Source of the DNA: Streptomyces sp. Act143
GTDB taxonomy: Bacteria > Actinomycetota > Actinomycetes > Streptomycetales > Streptomycetaceae
Length of the DNA: 64,000 bases
Assembly: GCF_003143935.1 (NCBI RefSeq)
Contig: NZ_QFRX01000001.1
Coordinates: 8,205,870-8,269,869, forward strand
Reading direction: 5' to 3'
Of this stretch, positions 51,685 to 60,655 are shown piece after piece. Position numbers and translations under genes: made by a program. The notes under the pieces are model-generated. The model was not told the origin of the DNA. It saw nothing but the letters and a program-made list of their open reading frames with translations, and ran no database searches. Position 1 is the first letter of the stretch. Every line of letters starts with the position of its first letter.

Positions 51685-52953
51685 CTAGGCGCCGGTGACC
51701 TCGACCGCGGCGAGGTTCTTCTTGCCCCGGCGCAGCACCAGCCACCGCCCGTGGAGCAGGTCCTCCTTCGCGGGGACCGCGTCCTCGGCCGCGACCTTGA
51801 CATTGTTCACGTAGGCCCCGCCCTCCTTCACGGTCCGCCGCGCGGCCGACTTGCTGGCCACGAGACCGACCTCGGCGAGCAGGTCGACGACGGGCCCGAG
51901 CTCGGCGACCTGGACATGCGGCACCTCGGACAGGGCCGCCGCCAGCGTCTTCTCGTCGAGGTCCGCCAGCTCGCCCTGACCGAAGAGGGCGCGGGACGCG
52001 CCGATCACCGCGGCCGTCTGGTCGGCGCCGTGCACCAGCGTCGTCAGCTCCTCGGCCAGCGCGCGCTGGGCGGCACGGGCCTGAGGACGCTCCTCGGTCG
52101 CCTTCTCCAGCTCCTCGATCTCCTCGCGGGACTTGAAGCTGAAGATCCGCAGGAACTTGGAGACGTCCCGGTCGTCCGCGTTCAGCCAGAACTGGTAGAA
52201 GGCGTACGGCGTGGTCATCTCGGGGTCGAGCCAGACCGTGCCGGACTCCGTCTTGCCGAACTTGGTGCCGTCGGCCTTGGTGATCAGCGGAGTGCCCAGC
52301 GCGTGCACCACGGCCTCCGGCTCGACCCGGTGGATCAGGTCGGTGCCCGAGGTGAGGTTGCCCCACTGGTCGCTGCCGCCGGTCTGGAGAGTGCAGCCGT
52401 ACCTCCGGTACAGCTCCAGGAAGTCCATGCCCTGCAGGATCTGGTAGCTGAACTCGGTGTAGCTGATGCCCGCGTCGGAGTTGAGCCGCCGGGAGACGGC
52501 CTCCTTCGCGATCATCTTGTTGACCCGGAAGTGCTTGCCGACGTCCCGCAGGAACTCGATGGCCGACAGGCCCTGGGTCCAGTCCAGGTTGTTGACCATG
52601 ACCGCGGCGTTCGGCCCCTCGAAGTCCAGCAGCGGGGCGATCTGCGCGCGCAGCCGCTCGACCCACTGGGCGACGGTCTCGGGGGCGTTGAGCGTGCGCT
52701 CGGAGTTCGGCTTCGGGTCACCGATCAGGCCGGTGGCGCCTCCGACCAGACCCAGGGGGCGGTTGCCCGCGTCCTGGATGCGGCGCATCGTCAGGATCTG
52801 CACGAGGTTGCCGAGGTGCAGGCTGGGCGCGGTCGGGTCGAAGCCGCAATAGAACGTGACGGGACCGTCCGCGAACGCCTTGCGCAATGCGTCCTCGTCA
52901 GTGGAGAGGGCGATCAGCCCACGCCACTTCAGCTCGTCGACGATGTCCGTCAC
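51685..52953 (-). CDS. tyrS: Tyrosyl-tRNA synthetase
   Basis: A 422-aa class Ic synthetase from GTG 52953 (GGAGA nine bases upstream); a longer frame is ignored. Catalytic motifs: CGFDPTAPSLHLGNLVQI (HIGH-type) and KFGKT (KMSKS-type, in ADGTKFGKTESGTVWLDP). GGSDQWGN is the tyrosine-binding motif. An S4 RNA-binding domain lies at the C-terminus (SKSAARRTVKEGGAYVNNVK). Established role: charging of tRNA-Tyr. The usual T-box or other leader is not evident. Confidence 0.96.
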   Translation of the reverse strand: MTDIVDELKWRGLIALSTDEDALRKAFADGPVTFYCGFDPTAPSLHLGNLVQILTMRRIQDAGNRPLGLVGGATGLIGDPKPNSERTLNAPETVAQWVERLRAQIAPLLDFEGPNAAVMVNNLDWTQGLSAIEFLRDVGKHFRVNKMIAKEAVSRRLNSDAGISYTEFSYQILQGMDFLELYRRYGCTLQTGGSDQWGNLTSGTDLIHRVEPEAVVHALGTPLITKADGTKFGKTESGTVWLDPEMTTPYAFYQFWLNADDRDVSKFLRIFSFKSREEIEELEKATEERPQARAAQRALAEELTTLVHGADQTAAVIGASRALFGQGELADLDEKTLAAALSEVPHVQVAELGPVVDLLAEVGLVASKSAARRTVKEGGAYVNNVKVAAEDAVPAKEDLLHGRWLVLRRGKKNLAAVEVTGA

Positions 52954-53009
52954 GGTTCTCGCGTCTCCTTGATGATCTTCGGGCGGTCGAGTGACCACCG
53001 GCTACGAGG

Positions 53010-54392
53010 TTATACGCCCCGACTGACAGAGCTCATATTGAAGTCCGGCACCCGCAGCGCCGGCATCGCAGCCCTAGTGAACCAGTCGCTCCACTCCCTC
53101 GGCAGCGTCTTTTCCGTGCGCCCGGCCTCGGTGGCCCGGCCCAGCAGGTCCACCGGCGACTCGTTGAACCGGAAGTTGTTGACCTCGCCGGTCACCTCGC
53201 CGTTCTCGACGAGATAGACACCGTCCCGGGTCAGACCCGTCAGCAGCAGGGTCGCCGGGTCGACCTCGCGGATGTACCACAGGCAGGTCAGCAGCAGCCC
53301 GCGCTCGGTGTTCGCGACCATCTCCTCGATCGACCGGTCCTCCCCGCCGTCGAGGATCAGGTTGTCGATGCCCGGCGCCACCGGCAGCCCGGTCAGCCCG
53401 GCGCTGTGCCGGCTGGTGAGCAGGTTGCTGATCTCGCCCTCGCGCATCCACTCGGTGGCGGTCAGCGGCAGCCCGTTGTCGAACACCGACGAGTCCCCGC
53501 CGGAGGAGTGCGCGAGCACGAACGGCGCGGACTCCAGACCCGGCTCGTTCGGGTCGCTGCGCAGCGTCAGCGGCAGCTCGGTGAGCTTCTCGCCTAGGCG
53601 GGTGCCGCCGCCCGGCTTGGAGAACACCGTGCGCCCCTCGACCGCGTCCCGGCCCGACGCCGACCACATCTGGTAGATGAGCAGGTCGGCCACGGCGGTC
53701 GGCGGCAGCAGCGTCTCGTACCGCCCCGCGGGCAGGTCGTGCTTGCGCTCGGCCCAGCCCAGGCGTACGGCGAGCTCGGCGTCCAGCGCGGCCGGGTCGA
53801 CGTCCTTGAAGTCCCGGGTGGAGCGGCCCGCCCATGCCGAGCGCGTACGGTCCGGCGACTTGGCGTTCAGCTCCAGCGTGCCGTTGGGCTGGTCGTGCCG
53901 CAGCCGCAGCCCCGTGGACGTACCGAGGTAGCTGGAGACCAGTTCGTGGTTGGCGAAGCCGTACAACTCCCGGCCGCCCGCACGCGCGCGTGCGAAGGAC
54001 TCGCCGAGCGCCGGGGCGAAGTCCGCGAAGACCGCGGAGGAGGTCGCGGCGGGCGCGTCCGTGAAGTCCGGGGACGCCGGTACGCCCGTGACGAGCGGCT
54101 GGGCGTCCTCGGCGGGCGCGGCACCGCGGGCAGCCGCCTCCGCGGCCCGCACCAGGGGCTCCAGCTCGTCCACGGTTACGGCGGCCCGGGAGACGACACC
54201 GGAGGCGGTGCCCTCCTTGCCGTCGACCGTCGCGATCACCGTGAGGGTACGGGTGCGTGTGACCCCGTTGGTGGTGAGCGCGTTGGCGGCCCAGCGCAGG
54301 TTCGCCGTGGACTGCTCGTCGGCGATGACGACGCAGCCGTCCGCGCGGGACAGCTCCAGGGCGCGCTCGACGATCTCGTGCGGCTTGTTCAT
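53010..54392 (-). CDS. pmbA: TldE/PmbA-type subunit of the TldD/TldE peptidase
   Basis: A 460-aa protein overlapping the tldD stop by four bases. Family blocks: GRELYGFANHELVSSYLGTS and GIDNLILDGGEDRSIEEMV; the C-terminus contains GEVTGEVNNFRFNESPVDLL. As expected for TldE/PmbA, the zinc motif of TldD is absent. Family knowledge: TldD and TldE form a heterodimeric peptidase that degrades unfolded peptides and processes some RiPP precursors. Confidence 0.92.
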   Translation of the reverse strand: MNKPHEIVERALELSRADGCVVIADEQSTANLRWAANALTTNGVTRTRTLTVIATVDGKEGTASGVVSRAAVTVDELEPLVRAAEAAARGAAPAEDAQPLVTGVPASPDFTDAPAATSSAVFADFAPALGESFARARAGGRELYGFANHELVSSYLGTSTGLRLRHDQPNGTLELNAKSPDRTRSAWAGRSTRDFKDVDPAALDAELAVRLGWAERKHDLPAGRYETLLPPTAVADLLIYQMWSASGRDAVEGRTVFSKPGGGTRLGEKLTELPLTLRSDPNEPGLESAPFVLAHSSGGDSSVFDNGLPLTATEWMREGEISNLLTSRHSAGLTGLPVAPGIDNLILDGGEDRSIEEMVANTERGLLLTCLWYIREVDPATLLLTGLTRDGVYLVENGEVTGEVNNFRFNESPVDLLGRATEAGRTEKTLPREWSDWFTRAAMPALRVPDFNMSSVSRGV

Positions 54393-55912
54393 CGACCGGC
54401 CTCCTGGGTGGTGTTGAGGATGTTGACGCCCTTGAAGAGCGCGGAGGGGCAGCCGTGCGAGACCGCGGCGACCTGTCCGGGCTGGGCCTTGCCGCAGTTG
54501 AAGGCGCCGCCGAGGACATACGTCTGCGGGCCGCCGACGGCGGCCATCGAGCCCCAGAAGTCGGTGGTGGTCGCCTGGTAGGCGACGTCCCGCAGCTGGC
54601 CGGTGATCCGGCCGTTCTCGATCTTGAAGAAGCGCTGGCCGGTGAACTGGAAGTTGTAGCGCTGCATGTCGATGGACCAGGACCGGTCGCCGACGACGTA
54701 GATGCCGCGATCGACCCCGCCGATCAGGTCCTCGGTCGACATCCCGGCCGGGTCGGGCTGGAGGGACACGTTGGCCATGCGCTGCACCGGAACGTGGCCG
54801 GGGGAGTCGGCGAAGGCGCAGCCGTTGGAGCGTTCGAAGCCGGTCAGCTTCGCGATCCGCCGGTCCAGCTGGTAGCCCACCAGCGTGCCGTCCTTGACCA
54901 GGTCCCAGGACTGGCCCTCGACGCCCTCGTCGTCGTAGCCGATGGTCGCCAGGCCGTGCTCGGCGGTGCGGTCGCCGGTGACGTTCATCAGCTCGGAGCC
55001 GTAGCGCAGCTTGCCGAGCTGGTCGAAGGTGGCGAAGGAGGTGCCGGCGTAGGCGGCCTCGTAGCCGAGGGCGCGGTCCAGCTCGGTGGCGTGGCCGATG
55101 GACTCGTGGATGGTCAGCCACAGGTTGGACGGGTCGACGACCAGGTCGTACACCCCGGCCTCGACGCTCGGCGCCCGCATCTTCTCGGCGAGCAGCTCGG
55201 GGATGCGTGCCAGCTCGTCGTCCCAGTCCCAGCCGGTGCCCGTGAGGTACTCCCAGCCACGGCCGACCGGCGGGGCGATGGTGCGCATCGATTCGAACTC
55301 GCCGCTCGACTCGTCGACCGACACCGCGGTCAGCTGCGGATGCAGCCGCACCCGCTGCTGCGTGGTCACGGTCCCGGCCGTGTCGGCGTAGAACTTGTTC
55401 TCGTGGACGGTGAGCAGCGAGGCGTCGACGTGGTTGACGCCGTTCGCGGCCAGCAGCCGCGCGCTCCACTCCGCGAGCAGCCCCGCCTTCTCCTCGTCGG
55501 GCACGGTGAACGGGTCGATCTCGTACGACGAGATCCACGTCTTCTCGGCGTGCACCGGCTCGTCGGCGAGCTCCACCCGCTCGTCCGAACCCGCTGCCTT
55601 GATCACCTGGGCGGACAGCTTCGCCATGGCCACCGCCTGCGAGGCGACCCGCGCCGCCGCGTCCATGGTCAGATCGACGCCGGACGCGAATCCCCAGGTC
55701 CCACCGTGCACGACCCGCACCGCGTACCCGAGGTCGGTGGTGTCCGAGGACCCGGCCGGCTTGGCGTCCCTCAGCCGCCAGGACGCGCTGCGCACCCGCT
55801 CGAACCGGAAGTCCGCGTGCTCGGCGCCCAGCGCACGCGCGCGTGCCAGCGCGGCGTCGGCGAGGGCGCGTAGCGGAAGCGCTGTGAAGGCTTCGTCGAT
55901 GGTATGAGGCAC
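54389..55912 (-). CDS. tldD: TldD-type metallopeptidase subunit
   Basis: A 507-aa protein from GTG 55912 (GGGAGA upstream). The catalytic HExxxH motif is in LTIHESIGHATELDRALGYE, with further family blocks GHVPVQRMANVSLQPDP and GIYVVGDRSWSIDMQRYNFQ. Partner of the PmbA-type gene that follows. A ribosome site and a four-base overlap support stoichiometric expression. An upstream frame extension of 43 codons is not credible. Confidence 0.93.
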   Translation of the reverse strand: MPHTIDEAFTALPLRALADAALARARALGAEHADFRFERVRSASWRLRDAKPAGSSDTTDLGYAVRVVHGGTWGFASGVDLTMDAAARVASQAVAMAKLSAQVIKAAGSDERVELADEPVHAEKTWISSYEIDPFTVPDEEKAGLLAEWSARLLAANGVNHVDASLLTVHENKFYADTAGTVTTQQRVRLHPQLTAVSVDESSGEFESMRTIAPPVGRGWEYLTGTGWDWDDELARIPELLAEKMRAPSVEAGVYDLVVDPSNLWLTIHESIGHATELDRALGYEAAYAGTSFATFDQLGKLRYGSELMNVTGDRTAEHGLATIGYDDEGVEGQSWDLVKDGTLVGYQLDRRIAKLTGFERSNGCAFADSPGHVPVQRMANVSLQPDPAGMSTEDLIGGVDRGIYVVGDRSWSIDMQRYNFQFTGQRFFKIENGRITGQLRDVAYQATTTDFWGSMAAVGGPQTYVLGGAFNCGKAQPGQVAAVSHGCPSALFKGVNILNTTQEAGR

Positions 55913-56054
55913 CGAGGTATCTCCCTGCTGTCGTGACCTGTGGACTCCGATCATGTCGCGTGGGCGGGGCCAGGGACCATACGTTTCCGTGCCGACCGCG
56001 TCTGCTTCTGTAGGGACCCGACAGCGAGTCCCCTTAGCCACTGTCGGTGCCCGA

Positions 56055-56085
56055 TTGTCCGCAGGAGGTCGGGGACCGATAGGTT
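56055..56085 (+). promoter_or_regulatory. Probable fabG-fabI promoter
   Basis: TTGTCC (56055-56060) and TAGGTT (56080-56085), 19 bases apart, match the vegetative -35/-10 pattern about 70 bases before the TTG start. The remaining 55913-56153 gap shows no ORF. Confidence 0.4.
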
Positions 56086-56153
56086 TTCGAGGAAGCCGCC
56101 TGTCATCCAGGTGTTCGGGCGGGTATTCAGACCGCTATCGAAAGGGTGATCCG

Positions 56154-56858
56154 TTGAGCCGCTCGGTTCTCGTCACCGGAGGCAACCGGGGCATCGGCCT
56201 CGCCATCGCCCGCGCTTTCGCCGACGCCGGCGACAAGGTCGCGATCACGTACCGCTCGGGCGAGCCACCGGCCGGCTTCCTGGCCGTCAAGTGCGACATC
56301 ACCGACACCGAGCAGGTGGAGCAGGCCTACAAGGAGATCGAGGCCGAGCACGGCCCGGTCGAGGTCCTGGTCGCCAACGCCGGCATCACCAAGGACACGC
56401 TGCTGATGCGGATGTCCGAGGAGGACTTCACGTCCGTCCTCGACACCAACCTCACCGGCACCTTCCGCGTCGTCAAGCGTGCCAACCGCGGCATGCTGCG
56501 CGCCAAGAAGGGCCGCGTCGTGCTCATCTCCTCGGTCGTCGGGCTCCTCGGCGGCCCCGGCCAGGCCAACTACGCCGCCTCCAAGGCCGCCCTGGTCGGC
56601 TTCGCGCGCTCGCTCGCGCGTGAGCTGGGCTCGCGCAACATCACGTTCAACGTCGTCGCCCCCGGTTTCGTCGACACCGACATGACCAAGGCGCTCACCG
56701 ACGAGCAGCGCGCGAACATCGTCCAGCAGGTGCCGCTCGGCCGTTACGCGCAGCCGGAGGAAGTCGCCGCGACGGTGCGGTTCCTCGCCTCCGACGACGC
56801 CTCGTACATCACTGGAGCCGTCATCCCGGTTGACGGCGGACTGGGAATGGGTCACTGA
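56154..56858 (+). CDS. fabG: 3-oxoacyl-ACP reductase FabG
   Basis: A 234-aa SDR starting at TTG 56154 after AAAGGGTG; no ATG or GTG gives a better start. All SDR elements: VTGGNRGIGLAIARAF, VANAGITKD, SS in VLISSVVG, and YAASK. C-terminus ITGAVIPVDGGLGMGH is typical of FabG/MabA. Coupled with fabI five bases downstream, it is the Streptomyces fabG-fabI pair. Role: reduction of beta-ketoacyl-ACP in type II fatty acid synthesis. The TTG start may keep translation modest. Confidence 0.94.
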   Translation: MSRSVLVTGGNRGIGLAIARAFADAGDKVAITYRSGEPPAGFLAVKCDITDTEQVEQAYKEIEAEHGPVEVLVANAGITKDTLLMRMSEEDFTSVLDTNLTGTFRVVKRANRGMLRAKKGRVVLISSVVGLLGGPGQANYAASKAALVGFARSLARELGSRNITFNVVAPGFVDTDMTKALTDEQRANIVQQVPLGRYAQPEEVAATVRFLASDDASYITGAVIPVDGGLGMGH

Positions 56859-56863
56859 ACACC

Positions 56864-57640
56864 ATGGCTGGAATCCTCGAGGGCAAGAAGATCCTCATCA
56901 CCGGTGTGCTGATGGAGTCCTCCATCGCCTTCCACACCGCGAAGCTGGCCCAGGAGCAGGGCGCGGAGATCATCCTCACCGCGTGGCCGCGGCCGACGCT
57001 CACCGAGCGCATCGCCAAGAAGCTGCCCCAGCCCGAGAAGGTCAAGGTCCTGGAGCTCGACGTCTCCAACGACGAGCACCTCGCCCGCCTGGAGAGCCAG
57101 GTCCGTGAGCACCTCGGCGACAAGCTCGACGGGGTCGTGCACTCCATCGGCTTCGCGCCGCAGGACGCGCTCGGCGGCAACTTCCTGAACACGCCGTTCG
57201 AGTCCGTGGCCACCGCCATGCATGTCTCCGCCTTCTCCCTGAAGTCGCTGACCATGGCGCTGCTGCCGCTGATGACCGAGGGCGGCTCCGTCGTCGGTCT
57301 CACCTTCGACGCGCAGTTCGCCTGGCCGCAGTACGACTGGATGGGCCCCGCCAAGGCCGCCCTGGAGGCCACCAACCGCTACATGGCGCGTGACCTCGGC
57401 AAGCACGACATCCGCTGCAACCTGATCTCGGCGGGGCCGATCGGCTCCATGGCCGCCAAGTCCATCCCGGGCTTCGCCGAGCTGGCCGCCGTGTGGGACA
57501 GCCGCTCCCCGCTGGAGTGGAAGCTGGAGGACCCGGAGCCGGCCGGTCGCGGTGTCGTGGCGCTGCTGTCGGACTGGTTCCCGAAGACCACCGGCGAGAT
57601 CGTCCACGTCGACGGCGGTCTGCACGCCATCGGCGCCTGA
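56864..57640 (+). CDS. fabI: Enoyl-ACP reductase FabI/InhA
   Basis: A 258-aa SDR-type enoyl reductase. GILEGKKILITGVLMESSIA opens the protein as in InhA. The catalytic Tyr and Lys are in YDWMGPAKAALEATNRYMAR (Tyr-x6-Lys), and the substrate-loop GPIGSMAAKSIPGF is present. C-terminus VHVDGGLHAIGA. NADH-dependent last reduction of type II fatty acid synthesis. A strong terminator follows. Confidence 0.95.
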   Translation: MAGILEGKKILITGVLMESSIAFHTAKLAQEQGAEIILTAWPRPTLTERIAKKLPQPEKVKVLELDVSNDEHLARLESQVREHLGDKLDGVVHSIGFAPQDALGGNFLNTPFESVATAMHVSAFSLKSLTMALLPLMTEGGSVVGLTFDAQFAWPQYDWMGPAKAALEATNRYMARDLGKHDIRCNLISAGPIGSMAAKSIPGFAELAAVWDSRSPLEWKLEDPEPAGRGVVALLSDWFPKTTGEIVHVDGGLHAIGA

Positions 57641-57649
57641 CACTCCCAC

Positions 57650-57687
57650 GGTGAGGGCCCGCGTTCCCCGGAACGCGGGCCCTCACC
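57650..57687 (+). terminator. Strong terminator after fabI
   Basis: An 18-bp perfect inverted repeat (57650-57667 with 57670-57687) around a two-base centre, starting nine bases after the fabI stop. Confidence 0.9.
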
Positions 57688-57787
57688 CGTTCGGCCCATC
57701 CGGCCGGGCGGGGGAGCGGCACAACTGGGCACTCTGGATTACGCGTTCACCGCTTCCCTCCCCAGCACGGCCGAGGAGGTCCCCCTT

Positions 57788-58123
57788 GTGCGCTTGTCCC
57801 GCAGCCTGGCCCCGATAGCCGTCGCAGCCGTCCTGCTGATGTCCCTTCCGCACGAAGCGTCACCCCAGGTGCGCGAAAAGGCGGCCCCGGACCTGTTCGG
57901 CGCCGCGTGCTACAGCAAGGTCACCGGCTCCCGCGTGACCGCGTACTGCCACAACCCCTACCCCGACGTCGACCGGGTCCGGCTGCACATCGAGTGCGAC
58001 CGGTGGTGGGACGTGGACAGCGACGGCAAGCCCGTGGCGGCCGGGCCCGCGCAGACGGTACGGCTCGACGGCCGCTGCTGGAAGGAAGTCCGCTCGGTGT
58101 GGGTCAGTCACCAGAAGGGCTGA
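57788..58123 (+). CDS. Small secreted Cys-containing protein
   Basis: A 111-aa protein from GTG 57788, GAGGAGGT seven bases upstream. A Sec signal peptide (MRLSRSLAPIAVAAVLLMSL) ends near SPQV. The mature part has four cysteines (ACYSKV, AYCHNP, IECDRW, GRCWKE), probably two disulfides in a beta-sandwich. No family recognised. Its 3' end overlaps the convergent FadR-type gene by 20 bases. Confidence 0.8.
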   Translation: MRLSRSLAPIAVAAVLLMSLPHEASPQVREKAAPDLFGAACYSKVTGSRVTAYCHNPYPDVDRVRLHIECDRWWDVDSDGKPVAAGPAQTVRLDGRCWKEVRSVWVSHQKG

Positions 58124-58793
58124 ACAGCCCCGGCCGGCACTGGAACGGGTAACTCGCCGCCTGCGCCGCGGCCGTCTGCGCGTCGCCCGCGCGGATCGCG
58201 TCCACCAGCCCCGAGTGGTCCAGGTGCGTCTCCGGCGTCATCTCCTCGCCGACGTCGTCGCGCAGCCAGTCCCGCAGCACCTCGCCGAGGTCGGCGTACA
58301 TCGCCGTCATCACGTCGTTGTGGGACGCCGAGACCACCGCGAGATGGAAGGTCGCGTCCGCCGCCACGAAGGCCTCCTTGTCCCGCGCCTCCCAGGCCTC
58401 CTCACGCCGGACGAGCAGCGCGTCGAGCTGCTTGAGGTCCTTCTCCGTACGGCGCTCGGCGGCCAGCTTCGCGGCGGACGACTCCAGCGTGGAGCGCAGC
58501 TCGGCGATGTGCCGGGGGTCGGCGTCGGCGAAGCGGCGGTGCATCACCCCGGCCAGCTCGCTGGTGGCGACGACGTAGGTGCCGGAGCCCTGGCGGATGT
58601 CCAGCAGGCCGTTGTGCGCGAGCGCCCGGACGGCCTCGCGGACCGTGTTGCGGGCCACTCCGAGCTGCTCGACCAGCTCAGGCTCCGTCGGGATGCGCGA
58701 TCCGACCGGCCACTCACCGGACGTGATCTGCTGCCGCAGCGAGGCGATGACCTGCTCGGACAGCGCCGATCGACGGGGGTGGCTCAAAGGCAT
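58104..58793 (-). CDS. GntR/FadR-family transcriptional regulator
   Basis: A 229-aa protein from ATG 58793. Winged HTH at the N-terminus: ALSEQVIASLRQQITSGEWP, VGSRIPTEPELVEQLGVARN, TVREAVRALAHNGLLDIRQG. The helical FCD ligand domain shows ATFHLAVVSASHN and THLDHSGLVDAI, with metal-binding His and Asp. Divergent from the MFS gene; an imperfect palindrome covers that promoter, so it probably represses the exporter. Ligand unknown. Confidence 0.92.
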   Translation of the reverse strand: MPLSHPRRSALSEQVIASLRQQITSGEWPVGSRIPTEPELVEQLGVARNTVREAVRALAHNGLLDIRQGSGTYVVATSELAGVMHRRFADADPRHIAELRSTLESSAAKLAAERRTEKDLKQLDALLVRREEAWEARDKEAFVAADATFHLAVVSASHNDVMTAMYADLGEVLRDWLRDDVGEEMTPETHLDHSGLVDAIRAGDAQTAAAQAASYPFQCRPGLFSPSGD

Positions 58794-58852
58794 GGCTCAC
58801 CTTCGCACGGGACGGGCGCCGAGCGGCGGCCGGGGAATGGACAACCAATCAT

Positions 58853-58871
58853 CCCATGATTCTATGATGGG
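58853..58871. promoter_or_regulatory. Operator-like palindrome over the MFS -10
   Basis: CCCATGATTCTATGATGGG is an imperfect palindrome (CCCATnAT/ATnATGGG). It contains TATGAT (58863-58868), the likely -10 of the MFS gene, whose ATG is seven bases downstream. TGGACA 19 bases upstream is a possible -35. Binding by the divergent FadR-type protein would block this promoter. Confidence 0.65.
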
Positions 58872-58875
58872 CGTC

Positions 58876-60219
58876 ATGGCAAGCGAGGAAACCCGGACGA
58901 CGACGTCCCCGCACATACGAAGCTCGGCGACGGACGAGAGCCGGCAGCCGTCCACGCGCGCGTGGACGACGCGACTGCTCGTGCTCGGCATCGTGCTGGC
59001 CGCCGTCAACCTCCGCCCCGCCATCACCAGCCTCGGCGCCCTTCTGGAGGAGGTCCGCGACGGACTCGGCATGAGCGGCAGCGTCGCCGGACTCCTCACC
59101 TCCGTGCCCCCGCTCTGCTTCGCCGTCTTCGGCGTCATGGCCCCGCGTCTGGCCCGCCGCTTCGGACCGGGTGCGGTGGTGTGCGCGGGTATGGCCGCCA
59201 TCACGGCGGGCCTGCTGATCCGGCCGTACCTGGGCAGCACCGCCGGGTTCCTGGCCGCCAGCGCCCTCGCCCTCATGGGCATCGCGGTCAGCAACGTCCT
59301 GATGCCGGTCATCGTCAAGCGCTGGTTCCCCGACCGGGTCGGCTCCATGACCGGCCTGTACTCGATGGCCCTGGCCCTCGGCACCTCGACGGCCGCCGCG
59401 GCGACCGTGCCGGTGACCGACCTGCTGGGCGGCAGCTGGCAGACCGGGCTCGCGGTGTGGGCGGGGCTGGCCGCCGTCGCCGTACTGCCCTGGATCCCGT
59501 TCGTACGGCAGCGGGGGGACGACCGGGAGCGGGAGGGCGCACCGCAGCGGGATGGCGTACGGCAGCGGGACGGCGTACGGCGGTCGGACGCGGCGCCCGC
59601 CGAGCAGGCGACCGCGCACGCGGAGCAGCCCGCGCTGCGGATCACCCGGAGCCGCACCGCCTGGGCGCTCGCCGTCTTCTTCGGGCTCCAGGCCACCGCC
59701 GCCTACATCACGATGGGCTGGATGCCGCAGATCTTCCGGGACGCGGGCGTGCCCGCGAGCACGGCGGGACTGCTGCTGGCGGTCACCATGGTGATGGGCG
59801 TACCGCTCGCCTTCGTCATCCCGCGCGTGGCCACCCGGCTGCCGCACCAGGGCCCGATCGTGCTGGTGCTCGGCCTCTGCGGCCTCGCGGGCTACGCCGG
59901 CCTGTACCTCGCGCCGGCCGCCGGGGCCTGGGCGTGGGCCCTCCTCCTGGGTATCTCCAACTGCGCCTTCCCGCTGGCCCTCACCATGGTCGGGATGCGG
60001 GCCAGGACGGGCGCGGGTGTCGCCCAGCTGTCCGCCTTCGCGCAGAGCGCCGGGTATCTCATCTCCATCCCCGGGCCGCTCCTCGTCGGTGTCCTGTACC
60101 AGCACAGCGGCGGCTGGGGGCTGCCGATCGCCCTCATGACCGGCCTGATGATCCCGCAGATGGTCGTGGGCGCCCTCGCCGGACGTGATCGGACGGTCGA
60201 GGAGGAGGCGGGCGGCTGA
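58876..60219 (+). CDS. CynX/NimT-type MFS transporter
   Basis: A 447-aa protein starting at ATG 58876, which is probably leaderless. A polar N-terminal tail of 30 residues precedes 12 transmembrane helices. The family opening LGIVLAAVNLRPAITSLGAL is clear, and VFGVMAPRLARRFGP follows as the loop 2-3 motif. The central loop between helices 6 and 7 carries a charged repeat (QRDGVRQRDGVRRSD). Family substrates include cyanate and 2-nitroimidazole; the substrate here is unknown. Confidence 0.92.
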   Translation: MASEETRTTTSPHIRSSATDESRQPSTRAWTTRLLVLGIVLAAVNLRPAITSLGALLEEVRDGLGMSGSVAGLLTSVPPLCFAVFGVMAPRLARRFGPGAVVCAGMAAITAGLLIRPYLGSTAGFLAASALALMGIAVSNVLMPVIVKRWFPDRVGSMTGLYSMALALGTSTAAAATVPVTDLLGGSWQTGLAVWAGLAAVAVLPWIPFVRQRGDDREREGAPQRDGVRQRDGVRRSDAAPAEQATAHAEQPALRITRSRTAWALAVFFGLQATAAYITMGWMPQIFRDAGVPASTAGLLLAVTMVMGVPLAFVIPRVATRLPHQGPIVLVLGLCGLAGYAGLYLAPAAGAWAWALLLGISNCAFPLALTMVGMRARTGAGVAQLSAFAQSAGYLISIPGPLLVGVLYQHSGGWGLPIALMTGLMIPQMVVGALAGRDRTVEEEAGG

Positions 60220-60270
60220 CGCCACCCCCCCCCACGGGGCGTCTGCGGGCCGGGGTGCGAGACTTGCCGT

Positions 60271-60387
60271 ATGCCAGTGCTCGACCCGAACCCGCAGAAC
60301 GGCCAGAAGAAGATGCTGATCGTCTTCGGCTCGTTCCTCGCCATCTTCGTGATCATCGCCGTCATCGCCACGATCGCCTCGCCGTGA
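60271..60387 (+). CDS. SGM_5486-type 38-aa transporter-associated protein
   Basis: A 38-aa protein: MPVLDPNPQNGQKKMLIVFG followed by one transmembrane helix to the C-terminus (IATIASP). It starts 51 bases after the MFS stop. From memory this is the SGM_5486 family, always found beside CynX-type transporters. No ribosome site; GAGACT ends six bases before the ATG, so it too may be leaderless. It is easily missed by gene callers. Confidence 0.8.
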   Translation: MPVLDPNPQNGQKKMLIVFGSFLAIFVIIAVIATIASP

Positions 60388-60480
60388 CGCGGTGACGGCG
60401 CGATGTGATGACGCGGTGGTGTGGTGACGTGGTGGCGTCGTGACGTGGTGATCTGTGGGGTTCCGTGATGCCGTGACCCC
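60388..60480. repeat. Degenerate GTGACG-rich repeat tract
   Basis: GTGACGCGGTGA-like and GGTGACGTGGTG-like elements recur about eight times with imperfect spacing. No ORF fits. The following 60481-60655 stretch contains GGGGTTATCCCC and CCCCTAGGGGG-type short palindromes and leads to the next gene. Confidence 0.5.
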
Positions 60481-60655
60481 GCGGGCAGGTCGCCGCGAGA
60501 CCGGTGGTGGGGTTATCCCCCCATCCCCTAGGGGGCGAGTCTCAGGGGCAACTGGGTGGATCACCGGATGGGTTGGGGGCCGCCGAGTCCGTACCTTCGA
60601 GATGTGGCCGCGACCGAGCGGACCACCGGCCCCTCGGAGAGACACGGAGGCACCC

